Under the pieces are notes generated by a model. That model was not told where the DNA came from and made no database searches. It worked only from the letters and a program-made list of their open reading frames with translations. The position numbers and the translations under genes are program-made. 64,000 nucleotides of DNA from CAYRDC01 sp964422925 (GTDB lineage Bacteria > Bacteroidota > Bacteroidia > Chitinophagales > S012-47). The stretch covers positions 75,092 through 139,091 of the forward strand of contig CAYRDC010000006.1 in NCBI GenBank assembly GCA_964422925.1, in the 5' to 3' direction. Shown in pieces: positions 1 through 6,781 of this stretch. Numbering within the stretch: the stretch's first letter is position 1; every line of letters starts with the position of its first letter.

Positions 1-42
1 CAACTTGGATTCCAGGGGTTCTTCCTTGTTGGTTACAGCCAT
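1..42 (-). CDS. Possible type I restriction-modification methylase subunit (HsdM), first 14 codons only
   Basis: An ATG on the minus strand at 42-40 opens a frame that runs to the window edge and reads MAVTNKEEPLESKL. The phrase 'ESKL' a few residues after the start resembles the beginning of HsdM methylase subunits, where it is normally followed by a tryptophan and a helix with 'AADKLR'. HsdM would be the adenine methylase of a type I restriction system. Only 14 residues are visible, so this is a guess from a short similarity, supported by the nearby AbiE defence pair and the AT-rich DNA. It could be an unrelated gene start or chance. Confidence 0.3.
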   Translation of the reverse strand, partial: MAVTNKEEPLESKL

Positions 43-311
43 TAGTTATAATTTTTAGGGCTGCATAAATCTATGAAAAATTATAGATTCATTGAACATG
101 ATGAAGTCTGGCTAAATGCGACCCGCCACTGTGTTTGCTTTTTTCTATTCGTGTGATCTTGAAAGGTATTAATTTAGACTAAAAACTTGCTCATTACATT
201 TTGATATTTCTTATCTGAAGCCCCTTTACAGATACCTAAATTTTACTTTAAGGAAATTTTTCACCTTCTTGAATTAAGTAACTATTTTGTACTTTTAATG
301 TACTAAACCCA
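43..311. other. AT-rich divergent intergenic region
   Basis: No coding frame of note is seen between the possible minus-strand gene start at 42 and the lipoprotein gene at 312. The stretch is AT-rich and would have to hold both divergent promoters. A partial Bacteroidota -7 box (TATTTTG) lies at about 284-290, ahead of the plus-strand gene. No exact TAnnTTTG box was found, so no promoter is called. Confidence 0.4.
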
Positions 312-1442
312 ATGCTAATGAAAAACAATATTTTTTATGCTTTAGTACTACTTTTTATGTTAAGCAGTTGTTACTCCGATTCTCAATTAACCACCTATTC
401 AGAAAAGCGAAAGGTGGTAGAAACTATAAAAGAGGTCAACTATAAGGTGATTTTTCAAAATAAAATGCCTCTAACATTTACTTTCCCTGATTATGAAATT
501 AATATTCACGCAATTGATCCAACTTCCCTGGATAAAACATACTCTATTCTCAATAATCTTAACGGTGTGCTACATTACAATCTGAAAGAATATAGTTTGT
601 CTGAAGTTAAACCCCGTAAAAAGCAAAATTCCCCCTCTTCAAGCAACAATCAACTTGGTGAATTTTTAGAAATGCTTCTCTCTTCCGGGAGAATTGACTC
701 CAGTGAATACAGACGCTTTTATGCATTAATTCTAACTCAGAATACATCCATCAATTTTAATCATGACAATAATCAAAAAGGTTTGCCCATCTTAAAAACA
801 GATGATAAGTATTATTCTATTTTTAGGGTTGAAATACAGAATACAAGTTCGAAGACTTTTTATGTAAAACCGAATTTGTACATATACACAAACGGAGAAC
901 TCTTAAGAAACCTTTCCGCAAATGAAATCCTATTTTATTCAGGCGATGCAATCCCAAAAAATCAATATTATAAATTTCTAAACCGGGTACTTTTGTAGGA
1001 TTCGGTATTACTTATTCCGGAAACCACGATCATTAAATATGTTTTCTTCCTTCCCCTTGATTACTCAGTAACCAAACATTTAGTTGCAATTGAAGTTGAA
1101 GATTCAACTCAAACACTACCTTTAACTACAAAGCTTGATGTACAAACGAATATATCAACACGAGCTTATTATAAAATAAAATTAGACGCCATTACACCAA
1201 ATGCATTTTTCATAGAAGATGAAAATGTATATGCTTTGATTCATGGTTTACCCGAAGCCAAATTCTCCGAAGGAAACCTTTACATTCCCATAGATGCGAT
1301 AGATAAAAGGATCACCATAAAAGTTATTGGATATCTCAATGGCGATTTTTATTATGGAGTGAACAGCATCAGTCTTCAAGACTATATAGATGTATCCCGA
1401 TCTCTTTTCCGAAATATAAGAGTAAAAGTATCTGCTCTTTGA
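312..1442 (+). pseudogene. Putative lipoprotein gene interrupted by an in-frame TAG
   Basis: The frame opens with a lipoprotein signal: a basic start, a hydrophobic stretch and the lipobox LSSC at about residues 18-21. It stops at a TAG at 996-998 after 228 residues. Reading on in the same frame gives another 148 codons without a stop, to 1442. These read as ordinary protein (for example IPETTIIKYVFFLPLDYSVT). The whole would be about 376 residues, an envelope lipoprotein of unknown function. One base change from a sense codon explains the break; a sequencing error or translational read-through are alternatives. I do not recognise the family. Codon use is AT-rich, unlike the core genes to the right. 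A strong terminator follows at 1472. Confidence 0.6.
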
Positions 1443-1471
1443 AACATACTTCCATCGTTAATGAAAATAAT

Positions 1472-1500
1472 AAAGCCCGTAGTTTCCCGCGGGCTTTTTT
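1472..1500. terminator. Rho-independent terminator, probably bidirectional
   Basis: The stem AAAGCCCG (1472-1479) pairs with CGGGCTTT (1490-1497) and is followed by T residues. It would end the broken lipoprotein gene on the plus strand. Read on the minus strand it also has a T-rich tail and could end the AbiE transcript. A very similar terminator lies at 3721-3746. Confidence 0.75.
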
Positions 1501-1510
1501 CCTGTAACTA

Positions 1511-1541
1511 GCGGTCCGGATGCTGACTCTGACGGTCAGCA
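1511..1541. repeat. Short tRNA-Asp 3'-end-like segment followed by a hairpin
   Basis: GCGGTCCGGA at 1511-1520 is identical to the 3' end of the tRNA-Asp gene (3755-3764). In both places it follows an AAAGCCCG-type terminator at nearly the same distance (39 and 34 bases). It runs into TGCTGAC (1521-1527) and GTCAGCA (1535-1541), a 7-bp inverted repeat. It may be a remnant of a tRNA-Asp duplication or an attachment-site repeat. Ten identical bases could also be chance. Confidence 0.35.
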
Positions 1542-1650
1542 AACGCAGCCTGCTATGGTTTTTCAGCTTTTTCTCCAGCCTTGCCGCTTCTACACCCGCG
1601 TTGGATAGTGGTTCCCCCTGGAGGGGTAGTGTGAAGTCTGCAAGCAATTT

Positions 1651-2724
1651 TTAAGGGGCCATTAATAAACGTTCGGTCTGATACCAGTAGAAAAATGCTT
1701 CCGGATTGGTTTTTTTGAATCGGTTCAGGCGGTTGGTAAGGACTTGTTCAATTTTCCAATCCGTCATATCCGTAGAATCGGAAAATCGCTCAATGTCCTT
1801 AGCGCCTGATTTCAATAAAGCGGACAGGTAAGCTACTTTGGCTGACGGAAGCATGGCTCTTTCAAGGTGGAAGGATTCGGAAAAGATAAAATTCCCGATA
1901 TTTTGTATGCCTGTTTGTAATTCCTGAAAATTGCCATTTCCAACTTTGCCCCTTGTGGCTATGCAAAGGCAAGTTTGCAGTATATCTTCCAAAACATCGG
2001 TAGGCTTTTTATCCTCTATATCCCGGTAATTCAATTCCATTTCAGCAACCCGATTGAATACTTCATGTATTGCTGATATATTCTCCACTACATTGAACAG
2101 GTTGCCTATGTCATAAAGCTGCTTGATGATTTCTATTTCTTTGCCTTTCCCGTAAGGCACTCCTGTGGTATTGGGTGCAAATGCCGTGAGCTTGTCGCCC
2201 AGGATTGCCTCACAGGTGGGCAACATTATCGTTACCGGGTCACCGGTCGATTTGAGAAAAGATGAATCGATTGCCGTTTGTTGAACGTGTTCGCTATAGG
2301 GCGATGCTTCATAAAGAATATCCAGTAAAATATACTCCTGCTTTGGTCGCGCTTGTGTTACAGGTTCATAGTAGAACTTGTAATGGGCTTTCTCAATATT
2401 GGATTTTGCTTCCCGTTCATCTTTCTTGTATTCCAAAAAATCGGTTTGCTCAATAATTTTATCAAACAGGACCTTTATGTTGTCCGACTTATCCTGTATA
2501 ATAATGTCTATGTCAATGGAAAGGCGCTTCAATTCGGGTAAGAGTAGTAATAAGGAAGTGCCACCTTTAAAAATGAAATTTAGTTTGTTTTTCTGCAATT
2601 GTTCCAGAAGATAAAGCGCACGGACAGCTTTCTCAACTAATATAGTGTCTGCGTTCCGGTTGTCTTTGGCAACTTTTTCAATCCAATCCTTTTTAAGCGT
2701 GTCGGGGTGTATCATTTTCTCCAA
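1651..2724 (-). CDS. AbiEii-type nucleotidyltransferase toxin
   Basis: This 357-residue protein belongs to the AbiEii/AbiGii nucleotidyltransferase toxins of abortive-infection (AbiE, type IV toxin-antitoxin) systems. The family diagnostic is visible near the N-terminus: FKGGTSL at residues 52-58 and the metal-binding pattern SIDID at 69-73 (Asp71 and Asp73). Characterised members of the AbiEii/MenT family act on nucleotides or tRNA acceptor ends; which substrate this one uses is not shown. The ATG at 2724 is followed by a second Met three codons on. The cognate antitoxin-like gene ends 20 bases upstream, so the two are probably one operon. The toxin frame looks intact although the antitoxin gene appears damaged at its start. 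AT content suggests horizontal transfer. Confidence 0.85.
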   Translation of the reverse strand: MEKMIHPDTLKKDWIEKVAKDNRNADTILVEKAVRALYLLEQLQKNKLNFIFKGGTSLLLLLPELKRLSIDIDIIIQDKSDNIKVLFDKIIEQTDFLEYKKDEREAKSNIEKAHYKFYYEPVTQARPKQEYILLDILYEASPYSEHVQQTAIDSSFLKSTGDPVTIMLPTCEAILGDKLTAFAPNTTGVPYGKGKEIEIIKQLYDIGNLFNVVENISAIHEVFNRVAEMELNYRDIEDKKPTDVLEDILQTCLCIATRGKVGNGNFQELQTGIQNIGNFIFSESFHLERAMLPSAKVAYLSALLKSGAKDIERFSDSTDMTDWKIEQVLTNRLNRFKKTNPEAFFYWYQTERLLMAP

Positions 2725-2744
2725 GATTTGGCAGTAAATGTACT

Positions 2745-3490
2745 TTAGTGCCCTTTCTTTGAAAATGGTGCAATAAATTTCTGTAAATCTTCTTTTCGTT
2801 TTCTTCGGGCCGCATATCGCAACAATTTAGGCTCATCCACTATGTATTTTTCAAAGGTATTGCTGAAAATGTTTTTCAATTCCCTGCCTTGCTGCGCGCC
2901 AAACAATATGTTATCACAAAATACATCTACCAATATTTTTTCAAGCGTTGCGGTGGGAACGTTATCTATCGTTTGCACGGGGGCTTCAGTTACAAGATGC
3001 GTAACGATGGTAATTTCTTTTTTGTCGATGGCGTATTGGTTCAGTGTTTCCTCAGAAGGGCGGAGAAACACATCTTTTTCCGACTCTTTCAAAAAATAGA
3101 AAATGGATTCTGTAGCATCTTTTTCAGTTTCTACCAATTGATAAAATCGGCCGGGTTGGTGAATCATAAATTCATTGAGCCATTTGGTATTCCAGAGACA
3201 TAATTTGAGGTAGGGAAATTTCTTGTGCGCTTTACGGTACAGGGATTTTAAAGAGTTATCTATCTCCGGTTGATAAGACGTTCCTTTTTCCAGAGAGTAC
3301 CATCCCCTGCCTACCCTTTGCAATATTGCCTTTCTTCTCAGCTCGAAGATCCGCCAGTCAATGGTGGAGCGTTTGAGGTTTTTTTCAAACTGCTGATAAA
3401 AAGCGATTATTTCAGAGACATGAAACCTGCCTCTGTCCTTGAAGTGGGTTTTCAGCTTATCTATATGTAAAGATTTACGCGTGATTACAT
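2745..3490 (-). CDS. AbiEi-like antitoxin (DUF6577-type), start codon apparently lost
   Basis: The minus-strand frame is open from a stop at 3530-3528 down to 2745. From about 3488 it reads as a winged-helix N-terminal domain (ITRKSLHIDKLKTHFKDRGR, then STIDWRIFELRRKAILQRVG), followed by a C-terminal domain. This fits DUF6577-like AbiEi antitoxins, which repress their own operon and neutralise AbiEii. No ATG, GTG or TTG start precedes the domain in frame. The only upstream ATG (3490-3488) is one base out of register and is followed at once by TAA. It sits six bases after a TATCTTTG promoter box, so it is probably the original start with one base lost. Starting instead at the in-frame TTG at 3323 would give 192 residues without the winged helix. 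The toxin gene follows 20 bases downstream. Confidence 0.6.
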
Positions 3491-3496
3491 TTTTTT

Positions 3497-3504
3497 CAAA
3501 GATA
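3497..3504 (-). promoter_or_regulatory. TAnnTTTG -7 box for the AbiE operon
   Basis: The minus strand reads TATCTTTG, an exact match to the Bacteroidota -7 consensus TAnnTTTG. It lies six bases upstream of an ATG at 3490. No clear -33 element was seen. Its position supports transcription of the antitoxin-toxin pair from here with almost no leader. Confidence 0.5.
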
Positions 3505-3530
3505 CGAAATTCAAAGAAACGGCAGCATCA

Positions 3531-3720
3531 TAGTAAAAGTGCCGAATCTTTGATTGCTGTCTGCATTTGGTTTTTAATCATCAAGGAACTTCCCTCCGCT
3601 TCAAAAGTCTCCTGGACCTGTAGAGAAAGTGACATTGGTAAGGATGCTGATATCGATCGAATAGCCAGCACAAACAATTTGGTGGAAAAGGGTAGAAACA
3701 GGAAGAGAAATAACACAACA
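3531..3720. other. Intergenic region between the AbiE operon and the tRNA-Asp terminator
   Basis: I see no supported gene here. A 73-codon minus-strand frame begins inside the terminator hairpin and encodes a hydrophobic peptide, but its start depends on that hairpin. It was not accepted as a gene. Confidence 0.4.
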
Positions 3721-3746
3721 AAAGCCCGCATTGTTGCGGGCTTTTT
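3721..3746. terminator. Bidirectional terminator downstream of tRNA-Asp
   Basis: AAAGCCCGCA (3721-3730) pairs with TGCGGGCTTT (3735-3744) around a four-base loop, with T tracts on both sides. On the minus strand it follows the 3' end of tRNA-Asp by a few bases and should end that transcript. Confidence 0.8.
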
Positions 3747-3752
3747 CATTGT

Positions 3753-3829
3753 TGGCGGTCCGGACGAGACTCGAACTCGCGACCTCCTGCGTGACAGGCA
3801 GGCATTCTAACCAACTGAACTACCGGACC
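3753..3829 (-). tRNA. tRNA-Asp (anticodon GTC), CCA encoded
   Basis: The minus strand folds into a standard cloverleaf. The acceptor strands are GGTCCGG (3829-3823) and CCGGACC (3763-3757), with discriminator G and an encoded CCA (3755-3753). The D stem is GTTC/GAAT. The anticodon stem CCTGC/GCAGG encloses CTGTCAC with anticodon GTC (3795-3793). The T arm is GCGAG-TTCGAGT-CTCGT. It reads aspartate codons. It is the only intact copy here; two degenerate relatives precede it on the same strand. Confidence 0.96.
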
Positions 3830-3839
3830 ATTTATTTTC

Positions 3840-3973
3840 AAAAAGAACTATTGCCGGGTAACTCGCGACCTTCCCGCCTCTGGTGGGACAGGCATTCTAA
3901 TGCCGCAGCTTCCCTGCGAGCATCCTCGAATCCCGCCCCTGCGGGATTCGGGACCAACTGAACTACCGGACCA
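3840..3973 (-). pseudogene. Degenerate tRNA-Asp copy 2 with inserted palindromes
   Basis: Read on the minus strand, it begins with the exact tRNA-Asp 5' end (TGGTCCGGTAGTTCAGTTGG, 3973-3954). It then has about 50 extra bases in the D loop that include the palindrome GAATCCCGC/GCGGGATTC. It returns to tRNA sequence (TTAGAATGCCTG), replaces the anticodon arm by a TCCCACC-AGA-GGCGGGA hairpin, resumes with AGGTCGCGAGTT, and is cut in the T loop. No anticodon loop or 3' acceptor strand remains, so it cannot be a working tRNA. Confidence 0.75.
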
Positions 3974-3983
3974 TTTTATTTTT

Positions 3984-4118
3984 AAAAAGAACTATTGCCG
4001 GGTAACTCGTGACCTTCCCGCCTCTGGCGGGACAAGCATTCTAATGTCGCAGCTTCCCTGCGAGCATCCTCGAATCCCGCCACCAGCGGGATTCGGGACC
4101 AACTGAACTACCGGACTA
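3984..4118 (-). pseudogene. Degenerate tRNA-Asp copy 3 with inserted palindromes
   Basis: This is a diverged duplicate of the preceding degenerate copy at a period of 144 bp, measured between the identical starts AAAAAGAACTATTG at 3840 and 3984. It shows the same layout: tRNA-Asp 5' half, a D-loop insertion with a GAATCCCGC/GCGGGATTC palindrome, and an anticodon arm replaced by TCCCGCC-AGA-GGCGGGA, here a perfect hairpin. Its outer acceptor end has drifted (CCGGACTAGT on the plus strand). Confidence 0.75.
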
Positions 4119-4155
4119 GTAAATTACGTCAATGCTTTTGCTGAAAAAAGCGCAG

Positions 4156-4163
4156 CAAATATA
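4156..4163 (-). promoter_or_regulatory. TAnnTTTG -7 box upstream of the tRNA-Asp array
   Basis: The minus strand reads TATATTTG, an exact -7 consensus, about 40 bases upstream of the first degenerate tRNA copy. It could drive one transcript through both pseudogenes and tRNA-Asp to the terminator at 3721. No -33 motif is evident. Confidence 0.45.
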
Positions 4164-4255
4164 CCACTTTTCGGAATAAGGATGCAATAGAACAGATTTT
4201 TCAAAAAATAGTCGATATTTGCTTTAATTGCTTCATAAACCAACGCAGTTTTTTC

Positions 4256-5293
4256 ATGATTTACCTTGACTTTGAGGAACCCATTGCCGAACTGCAGGAA
4301 CAGCTGGAAAAAATGCAGCAGGTGGCTGAAAAGGGGGAAGTGAATGTGGAAGGTGCCATCCGGGAACTGGAAGAGAAAATTGCCCTCCGGAAAAAGGAAA
4401 TTTATTCCAACCTGACCGGCTGGCAGCGCGTGCAGCTTTCCCGCCATCCCGAAAGGCCTTACAGCCTGTATTATATCGAACAGATCAGCGACATTTTCAT
4501 TGAACAGCATGGTGACCGCGGCCACCGGGACGACAAGGCCATAGTCGGGGGCATGGGCAGTGTGAACGGAAAAACCATCATGTTCATCGGGCATCAAAAA
4601 GGCGTGAACACCAAGATGAGGCAATACCGCAATTTCGGTATGGCAAACCCGGAAGGCTACCGGAAAGCCCTCCGCCTGATGAAACAAGCGGAAAAATTCA
4701 ACAAACCCATTGTCATATTCATTGACACCCCCGGGGCGTATCCCGGCCTGGAAGCCGAAGAACACGGCCAGGCGGAGGCCATTGCCCGCAACCTGTTTGA
4801 AATGTTCAACCTTCGGGTTCCCGTGGCCTGCTATATCATTGGGGAAGGTGCCTCCGGAGGGGCGCTGGGCATTGGCATTGGCGACCGCATTTTCATGCTG
4901 GAAAACACCTGGTACTCAGTGATATCGCCTGAAAACTGCTCCACCATCCTCTGGAGAAGCTGGGATTACAAGGAACAGGCTGCCGAAGCCCTCAAGCTGA
5001 CTCCCGACCACATGTTGAAATTCGGATTGATCGATGAAATCATTGAAGAACCGCTGGGCGGAGCCCATCAGAATTCCGAAGCCATGGCTGATATCCTGAA
5101 GGCCCATATCCTGAAAACTGTGAAAAGCCTTCAAAAAATTGACCCGGATAAACGAATCAGCCAGCGCATTGAAAAATATGCCTCTATCGGGCATTTCAAC
5201 ACGGGCCGGTCCAAAACCACTTCAAACGGAAAAGCTTCGAAAAGGGCGCGCGGTTCGAAAAAATCCACTTCACCAAACGGTTCTGAAAAATAA
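4256..5293 (+). CDS. accA: Acetyl-CoA carboxylase carboxyltransferase subunit alpha
   Basis: AccA pairs with AccD to transfer the carboxyl group from carboxybiotin to acetyl-CoA, giving malonyl-CoA for fatty-acid synthesis in the cytoplasm. The protein has the AccA N-terminal coiled helix (EPIAELQEQLEKMQ) and the carboxyltransferase core with QKGVNTKMRQYRNFGMANPE, DTPGAYPGLEAEEHGQAEAI and GEGASGGALGIGIGDR. It is 345 residues, about 25 longer than usual. The excess is a C-terminal tail rich in Ser, Lys and Arg after about residue 317. accD is not in the window. It starts a plus-strand run with the next two genes; the next gene begins 6 bases after its stop. Confidence 0.96.
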   Translation: MIYLDFEEPIAELQEQLEKMQQVAEKGEVNVEGAIRELEEKIALRKKEIYSNLTGWQRVQLSRHPERPYSLYYIEQISDIFIEQHGDRGHRDDKAIVGGMGSVNGKTIMFIGHQKGVNTKMRQYRNFGMANPEGYRKALRLMKQAEKFNKPIVIFIDTPGAYPGLEAEEHGQAEAIARNLFEMFNLRVPVACYIIGEGASGGALGIGIGDRIFMLENTWYSVISPENCSTILWRSWDYKEQAAEALKLTPDHMLKFGLIDEIIEEPLGGAHQNSEAMADILKAHILKTVKSLQKIDPDKRISQRIEKYASIGHFNTGRSKTTSNGKASKRARGSKKSTSPNGSEK

Positions 5294-5299
5294 TGCCCT

Positions 5300-5845
5300 A
5301 TGTGGCTGCCTTCCGCTTTGAAAAACTGGATGTTTAAAAGGCAGTTGAAAAAACTGCTGAAATCGAAGGTAACCCCGAGGCATAGCATTTCCCTGGAGAA
5401 AGCCGCCCAGATCGGCATCCTGTTCGATGCCACGGAACCGGGGAACTATGTGGTAGTGCACAACCTGGAGAAAAAAATGCAGGAACTGGGCAAAAAAACC
5501 ATGGTGCTGGGGTACTTTCATTTCAAATTTGTGGAAGGCAACCCCGGGCATCCCTATTTCTGCAAAAAGGATTTGAACTGGTATGGCAGGCCCGCGGATA
5601 TATACCAGGTACGCGATTTCATGGACGCTTCGTTTGACATACTCATGAACATTTTTTCCGAACCACTGCCTCCGCTGGAATACATATCGGCTTTAAGCAA
5701 TGCCCGGTTCCGGATCGGAGCGCATATTCCGGGTTATGAGCATTGCAATGAGGTGATGATTGCCCTGGAAGGAACCAAAGGCCTGCAGGAGCTGGCGGAG
5801 CAAATATTTTATTATGCCAAAATGATCCAAACCCATGACAACTGA
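5300..5845 (+). CDS. DUF6913-like conserved Bacteroidota protein
   Basis: A 181-residue cytoplasmic protein with a basic N-terminus (KRQLKKLLKSK) and an alpha/beta-looking core (IGILFDATEPGNYVVVHNLE, then FDILMNIFSEPLPPLEYISA). It resembles the small Bacteroidota family DUF6913, whose function is not known to me. No signal peptide or membrane segment is seen. It lies between accA (6 bases away) and dapA, whose start overlaps its last 11 bases, so the three are probably one operon. No catalytic motif is recognised. Confidence 0.7.
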   Translation: MWLPSALKNWMFKRQLKKLLKSKVTPRHSISLEKAAQIGILFDATEPGNYVVVHNLEKKMQELGKKTMVLGYFHFKFVEGNPGHPYFCKKDLNWYGRPADIYQVRDFMDASFDILMNIFSEPLPPLEYISALSNARFRIGAHIPGYEHCNEVMIALEGTKGLQELAEQIFYYAKMIQTHDN

Positions 5846-6722
5846 TCTGAGCGGCACCGGAGTAGCCCTGGTAACCCCTTTCAACGACCGGCATGAAGTG
5901 GATTTTGAAGCCCTGGGGCGTCTGGTGGAATACACCGTCAGCAACGGGGTGGATTTCTTGGTTTCCCTGGGCACCACCGGGGAATCGGCCACGCTTTCCT
6001 TTTCCGAGAAACAGGCGGTGCTGGAATTCACCATTAAAAAAGCTGCCGGCAAAGTACCTGTAGTGGCGGGAGCCGGAGGCAATAACACGGCCCATGTCAT
6101 TCATGAAATGCACCAGCTGAACCTGGACGGGGTGGCCGCTTTCCTGTCCGTGAGCCCTTACTACAACAAACCCAGCCAGGAAGGGATTTACCGGCATTAC
6201 AAGGCACTGAGCGAAGCCACGGACAAGCCGATTATTCTGTACAATGTCCCGGGCCGCACCTCCAGCAATATCCTGCCGGAAACCGTATTGCAGCTGGCTT
6301 CAGACTGTAAGAACATTATCGCGGTCAAGGAAGCATCAGGCAATTTGGTTCAGTGCATGGAAATCGTTCGCGGAAGGCCGGAAGGATTCCTGGTATTGTC
6401 GGGCGATGACGCGCTGACCCTGCCTATGATAACCATTGGCATGGACGGGGTTATTTCAGTGGCTGCCAACATTTTCCCGGGTCGGTTTTCAAAGATGATC
6501 CGGCTGGCCCGTCAGGGTGAATGGCGCGATGCCCAGATATTCCATTATTCCATGTTGAACATGATGGACCTGCTGTTCCGCGAAGGCAACCCGGCCGGTG
6601 TAAAAGCCGCCCTGAAGCACATGGGCATTTGTGAAGAACATATGCGGCTGCCTTTATACCCGGTAAGTGACTCCCTGCGGGAAGCCATAGGTCGCGAGCT
6701 CAGTACCCTGACCGGGCCATAA
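5835..6722 (+). CDS. dapA: 4-hydroxy-tetrahydrodipicolinate synthase
   Basis: DapA condenses pyruvate with aspartate semialdehyde, the first committed step of lysine and diaminopimelate synthesis. The 295-residue length fits the family. Visible motifs are the substrate loop GTTGESATLS, the catalytic tyrosine Y136 in YNVPGRT and the Schiff-base lysine K165 in AVKEASGN. It overlaps the preceding gene by 11 bases and is followed by a strong terminator, so it is the last gene of the accA-led run. Confidence 0.97.
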   Translation: MTTDLSGTGVALVTPFNDRHEVDFEALGRLVEYTVSNGVDFLVSLGTTGESATLSFSEKQAVLEFTIKKAAGKVPVVAGAGGNNTAHVIHEMHQLNLDGVAAFLSVSPYYNKPSQEGIYRHYKALSEATDKPIILYNVPGRTSSNILPETVLQLASDCKNIIAVKEASGNLVQCMEIVRGRPEGFLVLSGDDALTLPMITIGMDGVISVAANIFPGRFSKMIRLARQGEWRDAQIFHYSMLNMMDLLFREGNPAGVKAALKHMGICEEHMRLPLYPVSDSLREAIGRELSTLTGP

Positions 6723-6726
6723 AAAA

Positions 6727-6752
6727 CTGCCGCTTCTTTCGCGAAGCGGCAG
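6727..6752. terminator. Hairpin terminator between convergent dapA and the PLP enzyme gene
   Basis: CTGCCGCTTC (6727-6736) pairs perfectly with GAAGCGGCAG (6743-6752) around a six-base loop. A-rich sequence on the left gives the minus strand a T tail, so it best serves as a terminator for the minus-strand gene ending at 6782 and may act both ways. Confidence 0.7.
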
Positions 6753-6781
6753 CAATATCTCTGTTCACCCCGCCCGAACCG

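Noticed and set aside
1369..1647. 92-codon minus-strand frame
   Set aside because: It overlaps the lipoprotein gene and the terminator and reads through low-complexity hairpin DNA. No family features.
3528..3749. 73-codon minus-strand frame encoding a hydrophobic peptide
   Set aside because: Its start lies in the terminator hairpin next to tRNA-Asp, and the composition follows from that hairpin and T-rich DNA. No promoter or homology is evident.
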